From positions 1 to 48,352 of the forward strand of contig MSJI02000463.1 in NCBI GenBank assembly GCA_001931905.2: a stretch of 48,352 bases of DNA. The letters are read 5' to 3'. A program made the position numbers and the translations under genes. The DNA comes from Cladosporium sp. IMV 00045 (lineage: Eukaryota; Ascomycota; Dothideomycetes; Cladosporiales; Cladosporiaceae). Shown piece by piece: positions 1 to 9,862 of the stretch. The notes under the pieces were generated by a model. The model made no database searches. It had not been told where the DNA came from and worked only from the letters and a program-made list of their open reading frames with translations. Each line of letters opens with the position of its first letter. Within the stretch, counting starts at the first letter, position 1.

Positions 1-1241
1 TTACTGCTTTGGAATTATCGAAGTCTTTGCATCATAAAGGCTGCGTGCGATGCCTTGTTCCTATTTGACAGCCCCTCCAGCATGGCGAACCACTTCGCCG
101 GGACAGGATGGGTCCATCGCGAGGCAAGGAGCCAATGACATAAATCACCGGACGGTTTGCATCTGCGAAATGCGGCACCGTTCGACTAGGCGACATCGGA
201 TTTCACGATTGCCATCTCATGCACCTCAAACAATAATGCTTTGACAGTGGGCGTCTATTGGCCTGTTACTGTCTTGTTGCATCAGCCACCTCGAACATGG
301 CATTTGTGGATGTTCTGCATCTCCCATGCAGTTCTTTCTGCGTCCGCGCTCCTGATCAGCACACACAGGGCAGGCCTCAATCCTCAACCAGATCGACGTA
401 ACATGTGAGCCGTCCGAGCTCACGCTAAGATGCTGCCCCTCCTTGCGGATACCAGACTTTCTCCAGATTCCCAGACAGTAGTGTGGTCAACTGAGCCGAG
501 ATTGCGACATTCAGTCGGAGCCATAGGGGCACGGCAAGATAGCAGGCGACCACAGAGAAGGCGAGGAGGAGTATCCTCCTGCTCCATATAATGTCTGGCC
601 AGATATATGAACTGTAAACCCTTCATGGACCCCCTGCAGCGAGGAGTTGGTTGGCTAGCGTGGAATCTACAATCAGCTTTGCATTCAGCTGTGGCTTGGC
701 TAGATTAAATAGATATCGGTTGGCAATGAGGCCACGGGGAGTTTCGCTGTTCCTACAGAGGAGCTAGCAAACGAATCCGCGGACCTACACTCGGACTCGG
801 GGTATTGTCTTGCGAAGTGCTATCTGTTGAATGTAACCTATATCTGACGCTGAAGTCCTCGGCGCTGAGTCCGTTTGGTAGCTTTCGTCCCTGCCGAGAC
901 AGCCCGCAAGTCTGGAGGATGTCCCACCAGATTGACTCAGCCAATCTCAGACAAAAGGGTGGCCTCACGGCGGACATGGCGGGCATAAGAAGGGGAGAGT
1001 TTGCTTTCGTGCTCACAAGAGCTCAGGGTACCAGACCCTTGCAACTGCCATAAGGGGAAGGAGTTGGCTTTCTGCTGCGTCGAAGACATCGAGAGTGGTT
1101 GTGTTTGGTCGAGCAGCATGTCGCTATACGACGCAGAAAACCTCCGCTATATGAATCAGCAATCCAGTATGTCGCCATAGAGGCTGATTCAAGAGGCTGA
1201 TTCGCACCATGTTATCTGCAGTCGCAAAGCTTGTCACTTCT
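1..1241. other. Gene-free left flank
   Basis: I see no gene I can support. Open frames here are all under 90 codons, overlap on both strands and match no family I recognise. Base composition is normal for the window, so this is not a repeat block like 34140-39600. A short direct repeat (GAGGCTGATTC twice) lies near 1180-1203, just past the 3' end of APC4. A gene starting left of the window could have its untranslated region here. Confidence 0.5.
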
Positions 1242-3596
1242 TCAGAAGATCATCACGTCTTCCTCGACAACGAGCACAGCGTCCACTCGCTTTTGCGAAA
1301 TGTCGAAGACTTTCCAGGCCTTTTCGTCGTGGCCAAAAACCACGCAAATCTCTTTGCCCTTCCGACCACCCACCGTGAGCTTCTCCGGTTTGAACAAATC
1401 GTTCACGTCAAAAGCGTGTAGAGCAGCTTCTTCTGTGAGGGTATCGCCTTGCAACAACGCAACGGAAAGGCCGTGTGAACCATCCTCGTCAGACCGCCGC
1501 AAGAAGACGCAGCATTTGTCGGAAACCCATTTCATATCTAGAAGCGTCGAGGCCGGGGCGCTGTCACGGGCAGATGAATTCCTGCCGAGCTTGGTATGCT
1601 CAGAATACAGATGAAATGTGTTACCGTCGGCCAGAAGAATGCGAATGGCTAGGTCGTCACTTTCGCGAGCCACCATGCGCATATCGCAGACACGAGATGT
1701 GTCGGGTAGGCTGTTGGGTCCGTTGTGTGTCTGGTACGACGGGAGCATCTTGCTCTGCCAATCCGTGATGCGGTCGAGGACCATACGAACGTGCCCAGTC
1801 AGCGACACAGTGATAGCTTGGAGGTTCAGCGGCGTTGTGCTTGCACTGTCGGTCCCAACATCGTTTGATCCTTTCAGCGCCTTCTTCGTGTTTTCGTAGC
1901 TCGCCGCCTGGAGGACAGGATGTTGGAAGAATTCATTCCGCTCGACTACCCCTCTCAATTGAGGCAACCTCTGCACATATTGTGCGAGCTTGCTGTTGCC
2001 CATTGTTCCTTTGATGTAACCGAGTACAAGCGCATGATCGATTCCCATCGCCTCCTTCTCCTCAGTCTCCAGTGCACTCTTCGAGAAGGGCCCAGCCGTG
2101 CCGACTTCGATTTGCACGCGGAGCCACTTGCTGAAAGCACGAAACTGTTGCCATTCGTGGATGCAGATCAGCTGGACTTTTTGTGCTGCAAGGCGTAGTG
2201 CATCGATGCCTTCGAGAATATTGCTAAACAGCGATGGCTCAACGTCGAACACTGTAGAGTCTTTGTGCATTTCTGCCAGTCCACGGAGCGAGCAGACCGC
2301 GATGCTCATCCGGTCCAGAGCGGGCAGGAGATTGACGAAGACATGCGACTGGATGCGCGAGTACATGCCTCCTATGGCAGTGTCCCAACGCTTGTGGTTT
2401 GGCTCTTTGACAATATCGGTGAGCCATTCTAGCATGACGGGTGTAAGGTCGCCCGTCATGGCTAGATGGCATAGGTTGTAGGTCAGATCTCCTTGAGGTT
2501 GCTCTGACTCGGACAACGTAATGTTGATGTTGTTCATCAAGCGAGTAGGAAATTGAAGCTCGGTGGTGTAGTCGTGGGTGATGCATCGGACCGTTTGAGT
2601 GAGGTAAGCGAGAATAGACTGAATACGTTTCGTGTCTCTCGCAATAACGTGCAACAAAGGTCCTCCAAGACTAGCAAGCGGAAGATCCTGAGTTTGGAAT
2701 TGCCAGTGGCTCTCAGGACTTTGAGAAAGTAGCACATGTGAGCCTGTGCGAGGATGAGAAGCGTGTTTGCAGGGCTTGGAGTCCAGCTTGAATGATCCTA
2801 TGGGAACTGTATCGTCGAGCAAGACTCTCACCTCTCCGGCTTCTGTGTAAACGATCAGAGCATCGACGGACTCCGGAGCTTCAGTCTTCATGACTTCAAA
2901 AACACCATCTGTCATAGCCTGAGTCGCAAACCTTGCACCCTCTGGACCTGATCTAAGGCCGTGAGAGGGTATGGCACTCAGTTTCGGCAAGCCCTTCGAC
3001 ATGTCCAGCGTAGTGATAGCTCGCGGAAGGTCCACCAGTCCTCGTGGCTGCTGGATGTCTTCCTCATCATCCATGTCCTCATCATCTTTCAGGCCATCTG
3101 CCCAACCCTCCGTATTCAGTTCCCCACGTCCCCTCGCAAGGGCATTCGTCTTCATTTTCTCATCGGGCACATCATGTCTCTCCCAGCCAAACTCAGCAAT
3201 GCCCACGGCTTCTGCCTCATCCTCATCTCCTCCCCACCCTGGCTCCAAGTCCAGCTTCCACTCACTCCCTGCTGCGCTCCCAGCGACTATGCCCTCACCT
3301 ACCAACTTCCCACTGCCACCATCATGTACGCCCCAGCTGCCGTCGCTCCATCCGACAGCCAACAGCGAGCCGTCTGGCTTCCACTTGACTGCTGTGACAG
3401 AGAGCTCGCCCGGATCCTTGCATTTGATTGTAAATGCGACTTGGCCGTTCAAGCGGTAGACGGCTACGTCGCCTTCGGTGGTCACAATGGCTATGAGATC
3501 GTGCGGGGAGCAGATGACGCTGAGGTCGGGATTGATTGTTGCGGAAGACGATTTGGAGGCGAAGAGAGGAAGCTGCGGAGGTTCGGGATCTGACAT
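1242..3596 (-). CDS. APC4: Anaphase-promoting complex subunit 4 (Apc4)
   Basis: Scaffold subunit of the anaphase-promoting complex/cyclosome, the nuclear ubiquitin ligase that drives mitotic exit; in known complexes Apc4 joins Apc1 and Apc5 in the platform. The single-exon frame gives 784 residues, a usual length. The N-terminal part is the Apc4-type WD40 half: it opens with QLPLFASKSS, followed by blade-like text such as AVKWKPDGSLLAVGWSDG around residues 70-90. An acidic insert (DDEDMDDEED) follows near residue 175, and the C-terminal half is the helical ANAPC4 region. I start at the ATG before SDPEPPQLPLF; the frame extends 19 codons further upstream but only from a TTG. The gene is head to tail with RET2 on the same strand. 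The call rests on overall resemblance to the family. Confidence 0.86.
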   Translation of the reverse strand: MSDPEPPQLPLFASKSSSATINPDLSVICSPHDLIAIVTTEGDVAVYRLNGQVAFTIKCKDPGELSVTAVKWKPDGSLLAVGWSDGSWGVHDGGSGKLVGEGIVAGSAAGSEWKLDLEPGWGGDEDEAEAVGIAEFGWERHDVPDEKMKTNALARGRGELNTEGWADGLKDDEDMDDEEDIQQPRGLVDLPRAITTLDMSKGLPKLSAIPSHGLRSGPEGARFATQAMTDGVFEVMKTEAPESVDALIVYTEAGEVRVLLDDTVPIGSFKLDSKPCKHASHPRTGSHVLLSQSPESHWQFQTQDLPLASLGGPLLHVIARDTKRIQSILAYLTQTVRCITHDYTTELQFPTRLMNNINITLSESEQPQGDLTYNLCHLAMTGDLTPVMLEWLTDIVKEPNHKRWDTAIGGMYSRIQSHVFVNLLPALDRMSIAVCSLRGLAEMHKDSTVFDVEPSLFSNILEGIDALRLAAQKVQLICIHEWQQFRAFSKWLRVQIEVGTAGPFSKSALETEEKEAMGIDHALVLGYIKGTMGNSKLAQYVQRLPQLRGVVERNEFFQHPVLQAASYENTKKALKGSNDVGTDSASTTPLNLQAITVSLTGHVRMVLDRITDWQSKMLPSYQTHNGPNSLPDTSRVCDMRMVARESDDLAIRILLADGNTFHLYSEHTKLGRNSSARDSAPASTLLDMKWVSDKCCVFLRRSDEDGSHGLSVALLQGDTLTEEAALHAFDVNDLFKPEKLTVGGRKGKEICVVFGHDEKAWKVFDISQKRVDAVLVVEEDVMIF

Positions 3597-4116
3597 GGTG
3601 CGTTGCTGGAATAGAAGGTTTCGTTGTTTTCGTTTGTTGATTTGAGTAGTCAAAATGTCAATGTTCTACGCTTGAGGGGGACGCGGCAAGTTTGTCGAGC
3701 GCGATTTCCATTTGTCGCGCTTTCAGGTGACGTCTGCTGCTGTGAATGGGCAGCGCAGCTTTTGTGTGCATACATGTACAATAATACATATACTATACAT
3801 GCCTTAATGACCCATGTCAATTTGTTGCGTGGGCCCAAGGCGATCTATATCTCATAGGCTATATGGACTGGACCTTCCTAGCCAGCCGAAATGGAGTTGG
3901 CGGCTCAGGCGATGGATTGAGTAGCCCAGTGGAAATAGGGAATATCGAGAAGAAGCACATGTCGATACTACGCGGAAAAGGATGCGCGAAAGCAAATATC
4001 AGGTGTTATTTTATCATGATCCGACAGGACAATTTCTGATCTTGCAAGCCACTACTCCCACTCGACCATGTTCCATCTTAAAACTACTTCACCCACATAC
4101 TAACATCAAACATCAC
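3597..4116. other. APC4 upstream / RET2 downstream spacer
   Basis: 520 bases between the 3' end of RET2 and the start of APC4, both on the minus strand. It should hold the RET2 3' untranslated region and the APC4 promoter. I see no conserved site that I can name. Confidence 0.5.
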
Positions 4117-5734
4117 TCAAACAACCTGGTAGTTGTCTGCCACGCATCTCCATTCCTTCGCAAAGCCGACATCTTGGTCCATGTTCAGCAGCTCAACACT
4201 GCTGACGTCGACGTCCACCCAGGGGTGGCTCTTCGTGAAGCGCGCATTGATCGGGAAGAACTCATCCTCGTTGCCGGCTTGCGCCTCAAACTCGAAAGAG
4301 CCGGACGGGTTGCTGTCGTCCACGTCGCCGATGGTCCAGTCAATGCTGTCACCGCTGACCTCGTAGACAGCGTCGAAGGACGAGACTGAAGGCTCAGATG
4401 TCGCGTAGGGAATGGAGACAACGACGTCCTTGAGGGAGTCAGAGCCGGTGAGTTCGTACTCGACCGTAATGCTGTAGGTGTTTGCGCTTGACTCGGAGGT
4501 CCAGACGGTGAAGCGGATGGGCGGATCTTGGACGTCGTCCGGTTTGGCGGCAAGGCGCCAGCGCACGACTTGGATGGAGTTGTTGGCCGGGAAGCCCTTG
4601 CTCGTATCGGTGAGTTGTACGATGCCGTTGTTCTTGAATGCAGCTTTGTCGACTTTGGGGTGGGCGTTGAGTTGGGCACCCTTCGTGTCGCCCATAGCCA
4701 GGTTGAGTTTGACCTGAGTGAGGCTGGCGTCTGAGATGCGTAGTTGAAGGTCGCCCTTGATTTCGAAAGATTCGACGGCGCCCTCGCGGCTGAGTCTTGC
4801 TGAGATGGTTTCGGCAATGATAACGTTGATGCCATCGCCGCTTGTGGAAGCTCGAGGAGCCACGGTGGGCTGGACTGGTGCAGCCTGCTGCGCCGGTACG
4901 CCTGCCAAGGGAGCACTTGCTTCGGCTTCGGGGCCCAGGTCGCCACGGACCTGGTCAAACATGCTGCCGGTCTTGTTCTTCTTGCCAAGCTGCATACCCT
5001 TTCCTCTCGTTGCCAGGGGCTTGTTGAACTTCTCGTTCTTGGCCGCGTTATAAGAGTCGTAGGTGTCCGGCATTGAGGGCGCCGCAGGAGGAGGAGTGTA
5101 TGTGGGATATGAAGGTTGACGAGGCATGCCACCAGGGCCCATGCGAGAAGCCCTGCTCATCTCCTTGCGCTGCATCTCCAGCTGCTTGGCCTTGCGCTTA
5201 CGCTCCTCCGTTGCTTCAAGCTCCTTGTTTCGTGCGATGATCTCCTGGATGCGTTCCTCGTGAGACTCCATGTCCAAGAAGGTCTTGATCTGGCTCAGTG
5301 TGAGGTTTTCCCGGTAACCCTGTGTGACGACCTCATCGAAAGCGGACAGCAGCTCGAAAGCGCAGCGGGTGATCTCCCTCTCATCCAAGCTCTTGCATAT
5401 CGAACCGACAACCTGAGCAAATAGATGCAGCGTAGAGATGTCTTGAAGGATGTTCGATTGGCGGTTGGTGATCAGGACCATGTATAGCTCGTCCAGAGGT
5501 TGATAAACGAAGCGAACATTGTCTTGCTCGACCGTAGTGTGTTGCGAAGCGGTGTCTGCGAGCTTGGGGAAGGATGCCAGGAGAGCCTCAACTCTCGACC
5601 TTTGCATCTGACGAAATTGCCTGGCGAGAATGGGTTTCCCTGAGCGGGTAGTAATCGCCGCCGAAAGAACAACCTACACCGTTGTTGATGAGCATTGGGT
5701 TGTCAGATCGCATGGGAGAACGATGCCTTACCAT
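4117..5734 (-). CDS. RET2: Coatomer subunit delta (delta-COP, Ret2)
   Basis: Subunit of the COPI coat, which carries cargo in Golgi-to-ER retrograde vesicles. Two exons: 5734-5732, which is only the ATG, and 5673-4117; the 58-nt intron 5731-5674 begins GTAAGG and ends GTGTAG. Joining them gives 519 residues beginning MVVLSAAITTRSGKPILARQ, the standard delta-COP amino end; the internal ATG at 5607 would remove this conserved stretch. Residues 1 to about 140 form the longin-like small-chain domain (FVYQPLDELYMVLITN), followed by a charged linker rich in K/E/R. From about residue 270 to the end is the mu-homology domain (SFEIKGDLQLRISDASLTQV). Length matches the family (about 510). It is divergent from the acidic gene at 6151. 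Confidence 0.95.
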
Positions 5735-6150
5735 CTTGAGCGATTATTCAGGGCGCTGAGGTTGATCGAGAGTGAAGATGTACAACAGCAGTATTGTTGT
5801 GGTTGATGCTCAGCTGGTTGTAGTAATCGACTCGCAATAATTCCATACCATCACCTCCTGCCTTCAACAGCCAGTTGTCGCAAGCCGCCAGAGAGGGCTC
5901 GCCAAGGCGGTAGTGGGTCCGTGCGTCACTTCATTCCACTTCACATGTAGTTCCGCTTTCAGTTCGCAGATTAAATTGCTTTCACCTTCCAAACACCACG
6001 ACAAACGCGCGACGCGCCACAAACGAACAACGACCTCCCAACCCCAAGCAGCAACTGACATACGACCATCCGATCGTCCAAGGACACCTTGTAACTCACT
6101 TATAGCTTTCCTCACCCACCACCGGGCCTCGCGCCCTCGTAGAATCACCC
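5735..6150. promoter_or_regulatory. Divergent promoter region RET2 / acidic protein gene
   Basis: 416 bases between two genes transcribed away from each other, so both promoters must lie here or in the first introns. On the plus strand, 5945-6120 is rich in C/A with few G, as is common for fungal 5' untranslated regions. I find no convincing TATA box or named factor site. Confidence 0.45.
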
Positions 6151-8792
6151 ATGACCACCGCGGCCAGCTTCGCTGCGCTCCACGCGCCTGTGGCGGAAGA
6201 CAACATGGAAATGTCTTCCCCAGCCAACCCTGCTTACGACGATGATATCGACATCGATTTTGACGAGAACATCGGTGGCGAGGAGCTCACCGACGATGAG
6301 CACATGCTCGAAGACAATGAGCAACCGCGTCCCGCCACCGCGACCGATGACATGATGGAAGACGACGCCCCGCAGCAGGAGATGCACGTGCCAGAGCAGG
6401 AGATGCAGGACGGCTTCGATCCTGCTGCATATGAGCAAGCCGACCCTGACGACGAGCTCATCGACTACGGCGAGGACGAATACGAGGACATGGCGCAGAC
6501 GCACGACGAGACTGCCTACCAACCGCCTGCACCCGAAATCAACATCGAGGATAGGGAAGTCAATGAGCCCGAGGTCGAACGGGTTGATGAAGAGGTTGTG
6601 CGTGAACCTGAGGTCGTTGCGCCTGAGCCCGAATCAATCCTTGAGGCCGAGCCCGAGGCCGATGTAGTGGAAGAGGCCGTCCTAGAACAAGTCCCGGCCG
6701 CTCAAGAAGTCACTGCCACAGAGATTCAAGCTCTCGACGAATCCGCTCCAGCTGTCACAGAGGACACTACAGATGAACGTGGCGTTCAAGCAGAGGAGCA
6801 AGTAGAAGCGGCGCAAGACGCCAATACAAACGATGCAGACGGTGCGGTCACTGCCGATGGAGAGGAACATGGCGAAAGCCACGATGTCGCTGTTGCTCCT
6901 GCGGAAGAGCCTTTCCCTGAACTTCCCGCGGAGTCCCCAGAAGTACAAGACAACACCGCAGTTCCTGCTTCGCTTAACACGTCTCTTGATGCAGGCGCCG
7001 TTGATGCGCCCGGTACGCCAACAGACACTGGCCTCCACCCAATGATGGTACAGTACGGAGATTGGGAGTGGCCCCTCTTCAAATCCAGAAAACAGCCAGA
7101 GGGTCTCTTGAAGGATGACAACTTGGCCAGTGTCGCGTTGGCAGACCTCCTTAACAACTGTAGATCCCGCCTTGCCCTGAAAGTAGGTGAAGATATTTCA
7201 AATGACCAGGAGTTTGTGCTCCGATTTGATAGCATGGGCTTAGCGATCGTCGAGGTATGTCAAACACGCCCACTTTGCAACCAGTTTAGCTCATACTAAC
7301 TTTTCTTAGAACTCACCGTCGGCCTTCAACACTAGCCTCGATGAAGTTCTCGAGGTCTACAAGCAATTGCATGTCAATGATGGAGCACAGACCATCCCGC
7401 CCTTTTGGTTGCATCTTTCCCTTCAGCTCAAATTCACAAGCTACCTCACCATGCTCAAACAGGCCGCTGCTGGTGGCCAGGGTATTTCCAGCTTTGTTGA
7501 CGTCCCTGCCGACGAGGTGCCTGAAAATTTCGGAGAGTACTACCCCGATGGCGATGATGATCCGACGCTGTATGGTGATGCTTCTGCCACGGATTACCAC
7601 GACCAGCAGGGTCACGGCGACCAGAGTGCTCTTGCAGAGCCAGAACTTGGCGAAGAAGACTACCACGAATACGACACTTCATATGAAAACACCGAGGGCG
7701 GCCAGGAAGCCCAGGAAGATCACGACGAATATGACGAGACAGAACAGCCAGAGTATGACGACTACGCTGAGGGCGATGACACTAATGCGCCTGTGGACTT
7801 CGAAGATGCAGAGAATGTTGATGAGACCGATGCGCATGTTGAGACCTCTGAGAACGCACAAGACGATGATGACACCGAGGCTCATGTTGAAGAACTCGAC
7901 AACGCAGACACCGCATATCATGGTGACGAGACGTTCCACCAGGAGGAAGCAGCAGGATCTCCTCATGATGATGATGATGCTGCCGCAGTAGACCAGGAGG
8001 AAGCCTCGGGCGGTAAACCCGAGCAGCCAACCGCGTCGTCAGTGCCGGAGGTAGCCGACGAGGTCCCAGGTGAGGGTGAAAGTTCAAAAGTCGAATCTGC
8101 GGCAAGCTCAACTACGCTTCGTGCAGATCAGGCGAACGAAACCGTTGGTGAGTACAAAGACGAAGATCTGATCGATTGGGACGATTCCACTGACGAGCAC
8201 CTTTTCAGAATACGGCGCGGACGACAACAACGAATATTCAAAATTCATCACCGACCTCAGTCTTGAGGGTGCTGATGGTGCTGGCGGCGAAGCACACGCT
8301 GATAACCCAGCACTCACAACTGCCCAAGAAGAGTCTGTTGGTGAAGATATTGATCAATCCAGCGATGAGGACGCCCATGAACCTATTCTGGAATTCACGG
8401 AAGTCAACAACGAAGGCGAAGGTCAGCAATTCGGCGAGACAGACGACCTTCAGGCTTCCGATGATCCGAACAGCGACAAGCAAGTCTCGGCGCAATTCGA
8501 CCACACTACCCAGCCTCTTGAAGCTCAAGTAGCTGAAGATCACTCTCGCGGCTCCGTCGAAACTGCGAACAATGCTGAAGCCAGAGAGCCTTCTGGCAAC
8601 GATGAGGACTACATCGATTTCGGCGATGACATCGACTTTGACGATGACACCTACGATCAGCATGAAAGTCGCAAGGCTTCCGAAGCCAATACCTCCGGCT
8701 CGAAATCTCCACTTGGCAAGCGCTCTCTCGATCAGACTGAAATTGTCGACCTCGGTGAACAGCCTGAGTTGAAGAAGGTCAAGTCTTCATGA
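6151..8792 (+). CDS. Acidic fungal protein of unknown function
   Basis: I do not recognise the family. Three exons: 6151-7254, 7310-8147, 8209-8792. Intron 1 is 55 nt (GTATGT, branch ACTAAC, TTCTTAG). Intron 2 is 61 nt (GTGAGT, branch CTGAC, TTTTCAG). The joined frame gives 841 residues. Residues 1-290 and about 460-800 are low-complexity and extremely rich in D and E, with repeated patches such as DDELIDYGEDEYED and EDYIDFGDDIDFDDD. A compact, non-repetitive core spans about residues 297-440 and contains YGDWEWPLFKSRK and PPFWLHLSLQLKFTSYLTML; it is probably the only folded domain. The C-terminus has SPLGKRSLDQ and a basic KKVK, which could be a nuclear signal, so a chromatin or RNA role is possible but unproven. 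The start has a fair context and follows a C/A-rich leader. Confidence 0.75.
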
Positions 8793-9862
8793 TCAATCAA
8801 GGTTGACGCAAGCTCGGCGACGCGTTTTACTGCTCAGCAATCAGTCGTCGCTGTGCCGTCTTCATCCTCTATTGGCTGTCTTTGGTCACTTTCACATGGT
8901 CAACATTGACCTTCTGGCTTCCTGGCTTCCCTGGTGCTCGACTTTGCTCTGGCCACAACTGCACCTTTTAACACCACAGCTACTTGCACATCACCACTGC
9001 GAAGCCGATTTTTTACTGACAATAGCAAATCACACTAATTGACAAAACTAGCTAACCCAACAGTGTTCACAGACATACTGACCGAATGTAGGTCACCAAC
9101 CGAAAGTTCTAACAGCCCAGAAGACTTCTTTCCCCTTCTCCCCCTCGTGCGAAAATTCCCGTTTCTTTTGGAGAGAACACACGTGGTCGGACGAGCCTGA
9201 ATGGGCCAGCATGAATGGGCTCTACGTACTGCATCCATTCTGAGGGCTCTTTTTTTCTTTGGTGGAAAAGGCATGGGAGATTTTCTACTAGCGTTCTGCG
9301 AATATACCCAATCCCCGCGAGCAAGTAAGGCGTATGGCGTTCACGACAGAAGCGCGCGCCATGCCTGCTTTTGAGATGGTTGTTCTTTTTTCTCATGCAT
9401 CAAGATAGGTCAATATCATTAATGTCGGTTTCTTTACTTGGTCTTGAGTTTTCACGGTGCTTGACACGATCTTTAAGCCGGCTGCATGTCTCATTCGCGA
9501 GGAGTATCACTCTGCATGGCGTTGATTCTATTCTGTACTTGGTGGCTCGAAGTCGGTTCATCGCCGCTCATTGGGCATTTACAGATGGTCACCCACTATA
9601 GTACTAATCGCCCAGTCTCTCCAGGCAGCAACCTAGGTTGCGGCGTCCTATCAAATCGAAGGATTTCAGATACAGGCGGCCTTGGTTTCGAATAAATAGC
9701 ATCCAATAGCGATGCGCCACCTCCTCACCGTTCATTTGGAATCCGTGTGCTTAGAGTTAGCTCACCTTCTCAACTTGTGAACACTAAATCGCTGCGTCTT
9801 TCCTACCTTTCTCTCTACTATACTATGCTGTCTCTTCCGGACCCCATTCTACCGCTTCTTCA
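8793..9862. other. Spacer between conserved and accessory blocks
   Basis: About 1.07 kb with no gene I can support; the small frames seen here (at most 95 codons) overlap each other and match nothing. It separates the conserved RET2 neighbourhood from the accessory genes that follow. Confidence 0.5.

Noticed and set aside
2961..3593. Plus-strand frames of 114-210 codons opposite the APC4 N-terminus
   Set aside because: Antisense to a region with WD40 text; no recognisable domain.
4185..5132. 315-codon minus-strand frame inside RET2
   Set aside because: Shifted-frame shadow of delta-COP with Ser/Arg/Pro-rich nonsense composition.
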